The notes: generated by a model not told the origin, from the letters alone. A stretch of DNA of 64,000 bases from Chrysomallon squamiferum (GCA_012295275.1 CM022671.1:27183822-27247821), one strand, 5' to 3'; shown: positions 21,486 to 32,647, counted from the first letter of the stretch. A program made the numbers and translations.

Positions 21486-24400
21486 TAATTTTTTTATTTA
21501 ATTATTAGCAACATTTTTAACACTAACTTGAGATTAAAACATCATTTGGTATTAAATGTCATTAAATTCTAAAGCTAAGTTTCAAAAAGTAAGTATATTT
21601 AGTAAGTTTTACCACTTAATTAAAATATAGAATCATTGCATTTTATGCAAAATCAAAAATTGGTTCATCTAAATTTGATTAATTAGTACATTCAAAACAA
21701 CATCATACTATAGAAAAGGCATTCTGAAATGGGAAAATTTATTGTTTTATTAACTAAATACAAAACCGTTAGAAAACCGCCCCACCAGACAAGAACATTA
21801 AGTGTCAGTAAAAAAGTAACATGTAGCTTGTAAAATTCTCATTAAAAGGAGAGTTATCACCCTTAGGTTACTGACCGAGACTGCTGTAAGCGAGGGTCTT
21901 GGCAACCCGGTCATTCATCTGTGCAGCAATGCTGAGATGTTGTTCTTGGTATTTCACAGCATCCTCGTAGTTGCCTAGCGACTCGTGTGACAGGCCAAGG
22001 TTACCATAGGCACGACCTGCAGTGACCAGAAACAATGTTTATGTCAACTTTCATAAGATAACAACAACAACGATGACAACATCAGTCAGACTAAGACTTT
22101 ATTAACATATTACTTTACTAATAATAATGAATGAGCTGAAAAGCAAAGCATTCAGTTTTAGTTTTATTTCAGTTCAAAAGATATCATTATCTACATTTAC
22201 ATGTATTTATATGTAACATTTATATGTAACATGTATTTATATGTAACATAATACTATTTAGTATTTTAACATATGGTTCAATTTGCTGATTGTTTCCATA
22301 AAAGCCATATTACTTTTCTGGTATTTTATTAATAATCTGAGGTCAAATAACTTGACTGAGAATAGATATTAATCAACACTTCTGCATTAATAAATTTTAT
22401 ATAAGCCTCTGTATTAGAAAAATGAGGAATACATTTTGAATCATATTTTTACTACATAGCTATTTAGTGGCAAACCAACACAGAAATAAGTGAAGTATTA
22501 TTAGTAATATTACTAACACTGGCAAGCTGTGCTTTCTGTGTCCTCTGCAATCTGGAGATCCATCTGGTGGTATTTGAGAGCCATCTCATACTCTCCCATC
22601 TGCTGATAAACTCCACCCAGTCCACAGGCTGCATCACCCTCACACTGCTGGTCCTCCATCTCCTGGGCAATGGACAGCTGATGCTCCAGACATGAGATTG
22701 CCTGCTCAAAATTGCCAAGGAGACTGTGGAGACAGCCAAGTTCCCCATAAGCTGAGGCTTTGGCAGAAGACGAATTAAGTTCGTGGGCAACAACCAGCCT
22801 CTTTTCAAAGCAAACCAAAGCTTGCTGAAGATTTCCAATTGCTCTGTGTGCATTGCCAAGACCACGGTAAGCTTTATCTTGTTCTGAAAGGCTGCCAGAC
22901 TGCTGAGCCAAAGTCAGAAACTGTTCATGACATTTTACAGCCTCCTCGTAGTCGCCTAAAGCTTCATAACAGTCACCGAGATTTCCAAATGCTTTTCCTT
23001 TGTCTTTCATTGTGACACTTCCATACAACTGTTCCAGCATTGCCAACTGCTGCTCAAACAGTCCTATAGCTTCCTCATGTTGTCCCATGTTCATTTTAGT
23101 GATGCCAAGATTACCACAAGCTTGAGCTTCTAGCCCACTGTCATGGAGTTCCCTGCTCCTTTCCAGCTGTTCCTCGTAGCACTTGTAAGCATTCATGTAA
23201 TTAGCCAAGGACATGTGAACATTTCCTATGTTTCCATGAGCTCGACATTCACCTTTCAGATCATTTATCTCTTGTCTGATATTCAACTCCTGTGTGTGGT
23301 AGCCCAAAGCCTTGTCATATTGCTCTGTGATTCGATGTGCTGTGCCTAGTGCTCCATAAGCTGTTGCTATCAGATCCTGATTCTTACACTGTTTGGCCAG
23401 TTGCAGCTGTTGCAGATAGATTGGTATTGCTTCTTCTGGTGTCCCAGTCTTTAACATTATATCACCAATGTTACCAAGGGCTCGGAATTTACCTGGAGTA
23501 TTTTTCAAGGCATCCATCAGACCAAGGCACTTTTTCTGGCACTCAAGAGATTCACTAAAGTTTTTCAGAGATTTATGGGCCAAGCCTAGATTGCAGTAAG
23601 CTCTGGCTAAGGCCAGTCTGTCTTTGCGTTCACGAGCCAAAGAAAGATCTTGTTCATAATAACGAACAGCTTTAGCATAGTTTTCCATAGTGTAATGAAT
23701 GTAACCCAAGTTAAAGCAGGCTTTGCTTTCACCCTCCACATCATGCAGCTCTTGACAAAGAATTAGATTTTGCTCATAAAACGAAATTGCACTAGTGTAA
23801 TCTCTCCTGGCACAGTAGAAGTTTCCAAGATTAAACAAAGCACGTGCTTCACTTGCTGTATCTTTGAGTTCCCGTGCAATGTTCAGATGAGCCAGGTAGT
23901 GCTGCAGAGCATGCTCATACATGCCTAGGGCCTGATAGGCCACTGCCACATTACCATGAGTAGATCCTTTAGAATGAAGGTCGTTCACCTCAGAGGCTAT
24001 AGCAAGTTCCTTGTTGTGATATTTCACTGCCTCCTCATATTGTCCTAAAGCACTATAAGCATTTCCAATGTTTCCATAAGCACGACCCTGACTTGCCTTA
24101 TCAGCTAGAAAAGTGGCAATACGTAAATTAGTTTCATGAAGCTTCAGGGCAGCTTCGTACTCGTGCAGCTGGTGGAAGATAATACCCAAATTTGCACAAG
24201 CTCTGGCCTCTGCCACTCGATCTCGAGTCTGTAAGGCATTATCGAGCTGCTTTTCATGAAACGTTTTGGCACCGATATTGTCACCAGCACAGCGAGAAGC
24301 GTGTCCTAGTCCAGCGTAGGCTCTTGCTTCCAAAGTTTTGTCATTCTTCTGTTCAGCCACTTTTAACACCTGCTTGTGAAACATCATTGCACGATCGTAA

Positions 24401-27266
24401 TCTCTTTTGTAATGGTAAGCACTTCCTAAATTGCTGAACGCTCGGGCTTCTTCCACTGCATTGTTGACTTTTTTGGCAATTTTCAGATGTTCCTGGTGAC
24501 ACTCCACCGCACTGTCAAAGTTTCCCATAGCCAGATACACAGCGCCAACGTTACCAATCTCTCTGGCTTCAGCCAGCTTGTCCCCACTTTGTTTCCTGAG
24601 TAACACACATTGCTTGTGACTGTTTAAAGCATTAGGGTAGTCGCCAATGGCAGTGTAGACATGGCCCAGACTGCTCAAGGCAGAGGCAGCAGTTTCACGG
24701 TCTTTGGATTTCATGGAGAGTATGAGTTGATAGCGGTTGTAGGTCAAGGCCTCTTTGTAATGACCTTTGGAAAAGTAAGCTGATCCTAGATTGCCGTAGG
24801 CACGACATTCTCCATCTTGATCTCCTGTAAAAATTATATTCAATATTTGAACAATCATTGCAGTTACCCTGATTAAATTTCCCTCTTTTTCAATCTATAA
24901 TTTGAAATTTTTTACCTAATTTCAGAAATTAGTCATCTTCAAAACATTTAGAAGTCCACTGATTACTAGATATTACAGTTTTAAACATTTAGCAATTTTT
25001 CCTTTTTTTCCCAAGAAAAAAAATAATAAGGACCGAAGGATGAAGAAAAAGAAAAAATAAAGCTGAGAATAAAGAGAAGCTAACAAAGATGAAGAAACTG
25101 AAAAAAAGAAAAAAAAGAAAAATCAGAAAAATCAGAGGAAAAGGAAAAAGAATAAGTATAACAAGAGTTACCCAGAGCTTTGGCCACTGCTAAGTCTTGT
25201 TGCATATGGTGGATGGCTTTGTCTATGTTTCCAAGTCCCCAGTAAGCACTGCTTAGTGCAGAGAATACAGAACCTCGAAGTTTTAGACTGCATGTTCCAA
25301 TCCTCAGTGCAGATTCTAACATAAGAACTGAAGCACTGAAGTTTCCAGCACCTAGCAACTCCTGACCAATCACAGAGATGATTACAAAAGGACTACGATT
25401 CAGCCGCAGTCTCTCCAGCTGAAGGAAGGTGGCTTGAAGCTTGTCTGCAAAAAATTCAAATTACATGAATTTAAAAATATTTGATAGTCCTCTTTTTCAG
25501 TTTAATAATTCTGTCAGTAAATTAATTAAAATTCAAATATAGTAGTAATAGAGAAAAAACATTTTAATCCCAGATTTCAAAAGAAGTTGAAGAAGAATGT
25601 ATTATATGACAAACATTTTCTAATAATTAGTTACTATTACTATTTTTTCTTCTTTTTTTATTTATTTTTTTATTTATTATTATTTTTTTTTTTTTTTTTC
25701 TACTTTTTACTTAGAAATATTATTCTTGAGGAACAAATGAACAACAAAAAAAAAAAAAAAAAATAATAATAATAATAATTTACAACAAAAAGTTAAATAA
25801 GGTCATTGCTATCACTAATGTGATAAGAAGAAAGTTTAAATAAATGAATGATTATTAAACAACAATTCATTTTAATATATATATGGTAGGTGTATGAGTT
25901 TTTCTGTAATAATGAAGAAACAAACTGCTGTTATTTTAAAAACTGGATCTTTTAGACAAGAGAGCACACATCTTGGCCTGACTGATAAACTGATATCTTG
26001 TTGGATGGGAAAATGGGTCAAAGAAATACATTAAGGATAACTGATGCTACTAACTATTATATCTGAGACGTGATTGTGTTGGAATGGGAAATATTTCAAA
26101 GAGTACACTGAGAATAACAGATCCCACAACTATTACATCACAGACTAGATCATGTTAGAATGGGAAATATTTCAAAAGTACACTATTGCATCTCAGACTG
26201 GGTCATGTTAGAATGGGAAAGATTTCAAAGAGTACACTGTTGCATCTCAGACTGGGTCATGTTAGAATGGGAAAGATTTCAAAACCAAGCACTGAGAATA
26301 ATAACTTACTGCATCTGAGACTTAGAACTCAAACCACTGAACTACAACCCCAGACCTAGAGGTCAGTTTGGCACACTGACTGAATTTCACGACCTTTTGT
26401 GACCTGTAGGTGCAATTCACCTGGTTTAGAGAACCTGTCAGATTTAACACAGAGAAGAAGCAGGTCGACTCCAGTGCAAGAAGGTGGGATTAAATGAGTG
26501 TTGGGTCCCCACCCTGCCAGTTTACTGCAGCTCTGCTTCTTGTGTTTACCATCAAACTTTGCAATACATTAAAGAAGTTAACTAAACAAATAAGGAGTTT
26601 GTTCGCAAAGAAAATGTAAATATGGGATGGCTGAAAAAAATGAATGTGTGTGTTAAAAGTTTTTTTTTTTTTTTGTAAGCATGTTTGAATGAGGTGAAAA
26701 CATCCATCTTCCAAGTTTTAGCAAACATGTCAAATACGTGCTAAACAGATGATCTGATATCGTATGATTATTTCTGTGTTTAGAAATGATTTGAAATTTT
26801 TAAAATTAAAAAAATTGATACTTCTAAGTAAATTTTAAAACAAAGAATGATTATTGTTTTACTCGCCTATATATATATATGATGAACCATTTTTATTATT
26901 TTATTTTATTTCATTTTATTTTATTTTTATTTATTTATTTATTTATACTAAAATATATTTAATTTTAAAAGTTGTATCCACCATAAAAGTGACATCATCT
27001 CTTCTGCAGTTGTGAACATGTCCTCAGTGCTAATTTCAGAAAAACGGTGATTATAATGTAAGATTTTAATTAAAATACTACACTCATGGCGAAGCTATGT
27101 ATTTCTTTGTGAACTCACCTTTAAGTGGAGAGCAGAGAGCTGCATCCACCAAGCTGGTGAGCAGGGGAGCATTGTTGGGATCTTGAACCAGTCCACTGGC
27201 AAATGCACCCAATGCATCTCCATGTTGACTCAAATGTTGTAGAGCAACCCCTTCTCTGAGATAGGC
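11046..27266 (-). CDS. TTC28: TTC28 orthologue: TPR scaffold with CHAT domain (14 exons, 5' incomplete)
   Basis: The exons (high to low) 27266-27119, 25444-25172, 24824-22518, 22016-21876, 21176-20899, 20433-20181, 18467-18299, 17880-16560, 16163-15932, 15461-15385, 15007-14899, 14374-14267, 13980-13781 and 13472-11046 join in phase into 2680 residues plus TGA. The first visible exon starts in phase 0 in the middle of a TPR, so the N-terminus lies upstream, outside the window. Domain order: residues 1-1133 have at least 25 TPR units of the 40-residue N-L-G...G-Y..A type; about 1250-1605 are a CHAT (caspase-like) domain; 1605-1805 are a conserved helical region; 1806-2680 are Ser-rich and disordered. 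Known for vertebrate TTC28: it binds Aurora B and acts at spindle poles, midzone and midbody during cytokinesis. Block order, the NDRTGFLRMV and ENKVGG motifs and the C-terminal SSKC match human TTC28 as I recall it. Confidence 0.93.
13781..13980 (-). CDS. TTC28: TTC28 exon: Ser-rich tail begins
   Basis: The acceptor tttctcacag and donor gtaagt flank 200 nt. It encodes DAMEAPRTSSLNTSSSMESL, a serine run, then SPTPQSPRGKKSLFNPAEME and MNK. The SSSMESLSS motif parallels the SSSSLESLAS of vertebrate TTC28. It contains several possible proline-directed phosphorylation sites. The reading frame continues into the next exon in phase 0. Confidence 0.88.
14267..14374 (-). CDS. TTC28: TTC28 exon
   Basis: The acceptor atttcag and donor gtaaac flank 108 nt. 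It encodes GLDLVDVGQDNVTLRLSKQA, then VRRLLQFALQALAAVFG. It is a conserved predicted helical block with a Gln-Asp pair (GQDN/GQEE), and the last folded part before the disordered tail. Confidence 0.9.
14899..15007 (-). CDS. TTC28: TTC28 exon
   Basis: The acceptor gtttgttacag and donor gtaaga flank 109 nt. It encodes MRVILSKLSAKETGIDVLVN, then VQLWRAPGCHEFLASLG. The latter block is nearly identical to human TTC28 as recalled. Confidence 0.92.
15385..15461 (-). CDS. TTC28: TTC28 small exon
   Basis: A 77-nt exon (acceptor ttgtgtttcag, donor gtaagt) encodes GLPPISLTALSKFITNFDVG and EALIVV. It fits the conserved linker between the ENKVGG block and the VQLWR.PGCHEFL block. It is too short to be found without the flanking phases, which fit exactly. 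Confidence 0.87.
15932..16163 (-). CDS. TTC28: TTC28 exon
   Basis: The acceptor aatatttcag and donor gtaatg flank 232 nt. It encodes IEKSLQRIHQGTKNSMYTTY, then SIENKVGGVSGWKDLLQAVGF and PPAVFFPMTDP. It is one of the best conserved parts of TTC28 and follows the CHAT domain directly. No function is assigned to this region. Confidence 0.92.
16560..17880 (-). CDS. TTC28: TTC28 exon: CHAT domain
   Basis: A 1321-nt exon (acceptor gttttgatag, donor gtaagt) encodes 440 residues. It starts with an acidic linker (SESDGESDD) and NDRTGFLRMVNRG, then the CHAT domain from about SPLTVLYQYLIGPMEE (near 17620) to RVLLHL. CHAT hallmarks: EVIHFAAHISWK with the catalytic-type His codon at 17133-17135; LVVLNSAYTDD, where active CHAT proteases have L-S-A-C-E-T; and GLTRSLLSAGAQCVLFSLWP. 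The residue aligned with the nucleophile is Ala (16932-16934), so it is predicted to be a pseudo-protease. It probably serves as a structural or binding domain. Confidence 0.93.
18124..18160. repeat. (TG)n microsatellite
   Basis: About 18 perfect TG units in a TTC28 intron. It abuts a sequence (18166-18232) that recurs at 33076-33140, also next to a TG tract. Confidence 0.95.
18166..18232 (+). repeat. Dispersed repeat, copy 1
   Basis: It shares attactgcaatt, aaacacagaatg and aaaaagtaaa in the same order and spacing with 33076-33140. Both copies follow a TG-rich tract. It probably belongs to a short interspersed or MITE-like family. Confidence 0.6.
18299..18467 (-). CDS. TTC28: TTC28 exon beside the minisatellite
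   Basis: It starts at the acceptor ctcgttacag|GAATTGTCAAG and ends at the donor gtaaag. It encodes GIVKFHATSLSELESDHEHS and onward to GQVRETIGVENHLSSGSNR. GIVKFH and VRE.(I/L)GVE(N/S)H match vertebrate TTC28 as recalled. The first 11 exon bases and the acceptor are the last unit of the tandem array at 18457-19560, so the exon boundary is embedded in a repeat. Confidence 0.92.
18457..19560 (-). repeat. 56-bp minisatellite spanning a 3' splice site (20 unit starts)
   Basis: The + strand core cttgacaattcctg begins at 18457, 18513, 18569, 18625, 18681, 18737, 18793, 18849, 18905, 18959, 19013, 19069, 19123, 19179, 19233, 19280, 19336, 19392, 19448 and 19504. The period is 56, or 54 where a GA is missing; one 47-nt unit (19233) has lost the ttcctgt that carries the acceptor AG. 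The units are nearly identical. On the TTC28 strand each runs intron tail, CTCGTTACAG, then GAATTGTCAAG (exon sequence in the last copy), then TTATATAACTAG. Confidence 0.97.
19561..20180. other. Remainder of TTC28 intron 5' of the minisatellite
   Basis: AT-rich intronic sequence between the donor of the 20181-20433 exon and the tandem array. I see no other exon or element in it. Confidence 0.7.
20181..20433 (-). CDS. TTC28: TTC28 exon: end of TPR region
   Basis: The acceptor tctcaccag and donor gtaaag flank 253 nt. It encodes RVLVALNQQDEALVVAERAC and onward to AAGFLYSWLLSPQDG. This is the junction between the TPR array and the CHAT-containing half. It is followed by the intron that contains the 56-bp minisatellite. 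Confidence 0.92.
20899..21176 (-). CDS. TTC28: TTC28 exon: TPR
   Basis: The acceptor atattttcag and donor gtaaaa flank 278 nt. It encodes RVHHALGHHTQAVQYLQQG, then the strongly conserved AEQLGRREDEAKIRH, and ends LFDLQTACYQALQ in phase 0. It covers the last canonical TPRs. Confidence 0.92.
21876..22016 (-). CDS. TTC28: TTC28 exon: TPR
   Basis: The acceptor gtcactgcag and donor gtcagt flank 141 nt. It encodes (C)RAYGNLGLSHESLGNYED and onward to MNDRVAKTLAYSSLG. It completes one TPR and starts the next. The first codon is TGT (Cys), where human TTC28 has Gly as I recall it. Confidence 0.92.
22518..24824 (-). CDS. TTC28: TTC28 giant TPR exon (19 repeats)
   Basis: A single 2307-nt exon between the acceptor aatttttacag and the donor gttagt. 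It encodes 769 residues, which I divide by eye into 19 consecutive TPRs. All are 40 residues except the 15th and 16th, whose shared boundary carries a small insertion near QLYGSVTMKD. Each follows A..NLG.aY...g.Y..A...h...L.iA. Together they should form a long superhelix for protein binding. The donor is set by frame: ending at CAG-T gives Q-C-R-A-Y-G-N-L across the junction. The upstream candidate gtgtta would break the frame, and a later one (gtaata) would bring in a stop. Confidence 0.94.
25172..25444 (-). CDS. TTC28: TTC28 exon: TPR
   Basis: The acceptor tttttgcag and donor gtaact flank 273 nt. It encodes DKLQATFLQLERLRLNRSPF, then GQELLGAG, then a highly conserved block (GTCSLKLRGSVFSALSSAYW) and QQDLAVAKALG. 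It carries about one and a half TPR units. The last base joins GA of the next exon to make Gly. Confidence 0.93.
25445..27118. other. TTC28 intron with SINE-like block
   Basis: A 1.67-kb intron. The left part is AT-rich with T/A runs. The middle (25930-26450) is a tRNA-like element with internal tandem units, listed separately. The right part is plain AT-rich DNA. Confidence 0.7.
25930..26450 (-). mobile_element. tRNA-derived SINE-like element with tandemly repeated body
   Basis: On the - strand, GGGGTTGTAGTTCAGTGG (about 26351-26334) resembles a tRNA 5' end, with an A-box at 26344-26334. GGTTTTGAAATC (26286-26275) is only a weak B-box. After it, a unit with TTTCCCATTCTAACATG is repeated about five times down to about 25990, at roughly 53-100 bp spacing. 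This looks like a SINE whose body expanded in tandem. No target-site duplication was established. Confidence 0.5.
27119..27266 (-). CDS. TTC28: TTC28 exon: N-terminal TPR (first in window)
   Basis: The acceptor tatttcag and donor gtgagt flank 49 codons plus one base. It reads AYLREGVALQHLSQHGDALG and ends DAALCSPLK. This matches the second half of an N-terminal TPR of TTC28 (AYFRQGVALQ in human, from memory). The exon that should precede it, with the NRSAAY-type first half, was not found up to 64000. Confidence 0.92.
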
Positions 27267-28059
27267 CTGAAATAGATAAATAAATAAATAATCAAACAAA
27301 CAAGCAGACAAAAAACAAACAAATAAATAAATAAGCAAGCACACAAATATTGATAAATATTTTTTTAAATTAAAAAATTATATAAATAAATATTATTTTC
27401 TTTTTACTTTTATTCTTGTTCTCTTTTCTTGTCTGTAAATAAAACAAAAATATAATATTCACCGATTTAAAATTATTGTTCTTGTTGTTTTCTTATTCTT
27501 TTTTGAAACTATTTTTTTTCACCATCGTCACCATCATCAACATCATCACCAGTAAACAGGAGCAACAGCAATGTTGAAAAAATAATGACACTATGAAAAC
27601 AATGCAAGCCACTACATAACTATTTTCTTATTTACAAACATTTTAACCCCGAACACTCCCACCTGTCACACTGCTGACAGAATGTGTCAAAGCACAGAGC
27701 TTGTGTCAAATGTAAAAGAGTTAATTTCAACATGAAACTGTTCTGTTATTTTATTAACAGCAGTTTTGCAAAGTATTTCCATTTTTAACTGAAGTCTGAT
27801 TTGTTTATGAAATTCTGATTGACTTGTGGTGTTTTCTGAACAAACCTGTAATAATACTGTTCATTGCAGATGATCACTGATTATATTTACATAAATTGCT
27901 TAAAATAACATCAAGCCCAACAGTGAAAAAACAAATAAAGATTAACTATAAAGAAACCCAAACCTGCCAGTAAATGATCCAAGTTAATAATAACAAAGTT
28001 TTGTTTACAAATGGCTTTCTTTTTCAACAAAAACTCAGGTAGATTAGCTGTATCTCATA

Positions 28060-28190
28060 TTACTGAATACACTTGTTAATACAGGAAAAGGGTGACATGT
28101 AACCCACCTCTTTTACTTTTCTTAACAACATCTCATGTTACTGTTACAAGAAAAGGGCAACATGCTACCTACACCATTCAGTTTTAAACA
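28060..28190. repeat. Imperfect tandem duplication (about 75-80 bp unit)
   Basis: atctcatattactg with aggaaaagggtgacatgtaa recurs as atctcatgttactg with agaaaagggcaacatgctac about 75-80 bp later. Two copies only. Confidence 0.6.
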
Positions 28191-29518
28191 ATTTCTCAAG
28201 TTTAATGTACACACTGATACTGAGAGATAATGATGGAATGCAAGCGTCTTTCGTTTTCTCAACAGTATTTCGGGCAAATGGTGGAATACCATCTATGATT
28301 TTCACTATTTTTAAAAAACAAAATTAACAACATGAAGCTGATGTAGAGATGACAAACACAGGTGTGTCTCTCTGTGTATGTACATGTGTGTGTGTGTATG
28401 TGTGTGTGTGTGTTAGTAAGTTATACAGTCTTCTTCATAAGTATTCCTCTCAGGTTGTTTTCATTAAGTAAACTCTGACTGACATCTCACAAAGAGAAAA
28501 CATTAACAATACAAATACTGATCAATGGGATGACCCATGCAAGCATCCTTCCTGGTTTTTCTTTTATATATATATATTTTTTTTTTCTTTGAAATGTAAC
28601 TCAATTCATTTTGCAGGTTAAACCCATCATGATGATGGTGCCCCCAATTTTCAGAAATGTTGTATCCTCCCACTGTCATGTATTGATAAAAATATTTACT
28701 GGGTTCAAATGTACTGGTCAATTGTTGTTTTTTCTTTTTTTTTTTTTTTTTTTTTTATCCATTGACAAATCTCATTAACATTCAGTTGTGATTAAAATAA
28801 AAATATTAGGTGATTATCACAAACATTAAACTGTATATTGAAAATTAATATACTTCCTGCATACAGATTAAAAGAAAATATTTTTAGTTAATTACATTAT
28901 TCAATCAGATATTCTTGTTGTTCAATTTATTAATGATAATGACAATGACAGACAAAAAGAGAAACTGAAAGAAAACAACAATAATAAAAAATATCCAAAC
29001 ACGCAACACAAAAAAGAAAAAAATCCACCAAAACCCCCAGACAACATCAATAACCCAAAAAATAATATTAATTTCAGGATGATAAATAGAAAAAGGAACA
29101 CAGAGTAGTAATAATAATAATAATAAGCTGGTTTTAACACAGAACATGGATTAGCTAAGAGACAGACCACATGCACTGTCTGGGCTTGAATACAAAACAG
29201 TAACAACTGAAAGGATCAGTTACCGCAAGCTGGCTTTCAAGATGAACTTAAGAGGATCAACCAATTACATGTAATTTTATCTGTCAAAGGAACTCAGCGG
29301 GTGGTTCCATTCACTACCACTTTAACCAATGAATGGCAACATATTAGGAAACTGTTGGAAGCCATTATGAAATAAGTCATGGTTTTTAGTAATCTCTGAG
29401 ATTAAAATTCTTCTGTCCCCTCCTGTGAGGTGATTGTAGTGAATGAACCAGCAGAGAGGTTATACTGCCATTTATGGGATCACTGAAGGTGAAAAGGTCA
29501 TTGTTAGGTGTATGTAAA

Positions 29519-29562
<44 letters not shown>
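29519..29562. repeat. (AAT)n microsatellite
   Basis: About 14-15 AAT/TAA units. Confidence 0.95.
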
Positions 29563-29564
<2 letters not shown>

Positions 29565-32500
29565 CAACTACTACTACAATGTAAATAAATGAAGTGAAAT
29601 GAAGTAAAATAAATTAAAATAAAATATTCCCCCTTCACAAAACAAGACAAAAAAAAATTAACTAAAAAATTAGAGCTACATATTTAAATGAAATTGTAAG
29701 TTTTGGTTTTGTTTGTTTGGTTATCATATGAACATAATTAATATTTTGGCCATTTCTAATGTCTTGTAGATGTGTGAACTGTTTGCTATACATGAATATA
29801 TAATGTAACTAAATTAAGTGTGGATGTGTGTGTGTATATATAAATATATATAAGTATGTATGCTTAGTTACATTTAATAGTAGAGTAATACTGTATGTTT
29901 AATGATATGGCTGATGCAATATTTATTGTAACAATGTCAGGTAACTGTTCTGTACAATCAAAGATCTAATCACCAGGCAATAACACACAGCTGTCTGGTA
30001 ATCACAAAACACACGTCAGAATATAAAAGTGTGGATACTGTGCAATAAAAATTAAGTCACCAGCATGGGTGCAAGGAGGAAGGTGCCTTAATTTGTATTG
30101 TGAAGCATATCTAGAAATCAAAATTTAAAAAAAAGATGCTCTGAAGCATGAAATAGTCTATCAAAAATCAATTATTGTCAGTTGTGTAACTTTTCAATAC
30201 ATTTGTTCAAACAGATCATCATTACTGATGTGAAAAGTAGGTGAAATGGAAAGATATAAGATGACGACATCAAACAACAAAAGTTTTTTTATTTTATTAT
30301 AAGAATTTAATGCAAAAATGATATGATATTTATCCTATAAAAAAAAAATATACCAAAAGCACAATTTAAAAGATTTTAGAAAATATCTGAATGTATGTGA
30401 GTCCATGATTTCATTATTTTATTACCAGCACATGAGGGAAAATCTGCAGGGATTAAGTGATAACAGCAGTAATAAAATATGTAAAACAGTAAACTGAAGA
30501 ACTGAAAACTGAAGTCATGTTTTCCTTCTGCTCACTTCTGAATATTTTATTACACCGAAGGCTAAACGCAGTGAAAGAGAATATCTTGAATTTTTATTGT
30601 TCACCAGACCTTGATGATCCCCATGGCAACAGTGTTGTAAGACTTGACAGTTTTGTTTTAAATGGTGCTGAACACATCAAAGACAGTAGTATTTAGCCTT
30701 AGTGATAAAGATGTATTCTGTTCTGACTTCTGCAGTCTCAAATTTCTTCTATGATAAACCAGTCATTTATTTCTATTTTATTTTTTTATCACCCTGTTGC
30801 AATGATCGCTAAAGCAGTCTGAAAAAGGATATATGAACTAATAATCTAGTTCATTTTCTTTTACCTTTATTTTTTTTTTAATGGCTAACAGGGTTGGTTT
30901 ATTAAAATTAACTATTGCATGGAACAGACTGCATACAGAATGACAAATGATTGGAGAAAACAAAAATAAAGAGGTCGTTTTGTTTTCTATTATGAATACT
31001 AGAGATTATTCAAGTTCTTCAAGTGAACTCGTTGCATTCATGATCAATGACTTTCATAATTTATGTGCTAAAAACACACAAAGATAAAAGATAATACTAT
31101 CTATACTACTGTTTCACACTTCATTAATTCTGACTTGATATGAACAAGCTATCCTTGGACTATTCTTACTAAGAAAATAAAAGGATCAAAAGAAAATAAA
31201 TCATAAAATTTTTTAGTTAATTTTGTTTTATTTTCATTGTATAATTACTTTTACCTGTAAATATTTTAATACAAATTACAAGAATAAAACAATTGGTAAA
31301 GAAAAATAAAAACACAAAATAAAAATAAACAAATAAATAATAAATAAAAACAATGAAACCCAAAATAAATGTTTTATTTCATCCTCCAAATTCATATATA
31401 TTAGTTTTACATATAAAAACCCCACATAAAATGCTTAAAAAAAAAGAATAATAAAATGGTTTTGGATATATACACCTGAACTGCAAAGACTAAGTATCTG
31501 TCTAATTGTATATTAATATTAACAGTTGTTACATTCCAAACATTTGTTGTCAGTAACAATATAGCATGCTAGCTTTATCCTTTAACAAACAGTATCCATT
31601 ACATGCACCTTCCCATATACTATCTTTGATAAAAAAAAAAAAAAAAAAAGAAGGGGGAAGTGGCTGGAACAAGAAATAGTTCAAACCATGAACTGAGTAA
31701 AACTGACACTGTCATCTGTTACATCTTAAGCAATACTTCAATAGTTCAATTACGTCAAACTGCCATTAACAATGTAAACAATTGAAGCAAAAAGACTGGT
31801 AAAAGATCTTGTCATAATCAGTTAAGTGAAAGATAATGCTACATGTAAACTGTTATCACATCAAACACAGGTCCTTGGCAAAACCCATTTCTCACTGGAT
31901 ATCACTGAAACACAGGAAGTCCTCAAGCTGTAATCTGTTACACCTGTATCCAGATTTAAGACGGAAACAAAAATAACAATCGTATAAAAGATTAACAAGG
32001 CAGCTTCCTAAACATCCATCCAAATGTCATGTTTGACTTGTCATTTTTATATTTGGAAGTGGTGTGTGAGACCTGCCAGTTCTCACAGTGGTTGTAGTAT
32101 TTCACATGTACCGTTCATTCACCACGGCCTGTTCTCACGATGGTCATTCTGCGTCACCCCTGTCAGCTTTGTCACCCTGGGGTGAACTAACACACCCCTT
32201 TGTCACCAGAGGTGCCATTTTTGTTGGGTCAGCCATGTCTTGTCTAGTACCTCTTTGACAAAACTGTTTGTGTATGTTACTGAAAAATGGTGTTGCCATG
32301 GCAAATCCTCCCCTCCCAATAAATCTCATGTCCAAGAAAAATATAATCAGAAAGTGGGTGGTGGATGTTTAACTAACAGTTTAAACTGGTTGGACAGAAG
32401 AATATTTTCATCAATGTGATAATTGATACTGGACAGTGAAAATGAATGATTACCATGGGATTGGAGAAGCATTTCACCTTTTCTTCTTCTTCTTTTTTGA

Positions 32501-32647
32501 TTAACAAAAAATTTTATTTTAACTTTTGCTGGATTTTTTTGTTGAAAATTTCAATATTTAGCCTTTGATAGACTCTTAAGAAGTTTTTCTTTTTTTTAGT
32601 TTCTGCTTTTTTAACATTATTTTTGTATAATTTTTTTTTTTTTTTTT

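Larger units (their letters stand above)
20434..25171. other. TTC28 introns in the TPR region
   Basis: The introns 20434-20898, 21177-21875, 22017-22517 and 24825-25171 contain A runs (20563-20582, 21208-21225), TG-rich DNA (20584-20842) and a TTA tract (about 21455-21482). No gene or element is recognised. Confidence 0.75.

Noticed and set aside
29735-29760. K-W-P-K codons on the - strand as the missing TTC28 N-terminal TPR exon
   Set aside because: Stop codons flank it within a few codons on both sides and no TPR pattern precedes it.
32100-32340. 63-residue - strand frame in a GC-richer block as a TTC28 exon or gene
   Set aside because: The translation has no TPR pattern and no matching splice phase. 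It is left as unexplained intronic sequence.
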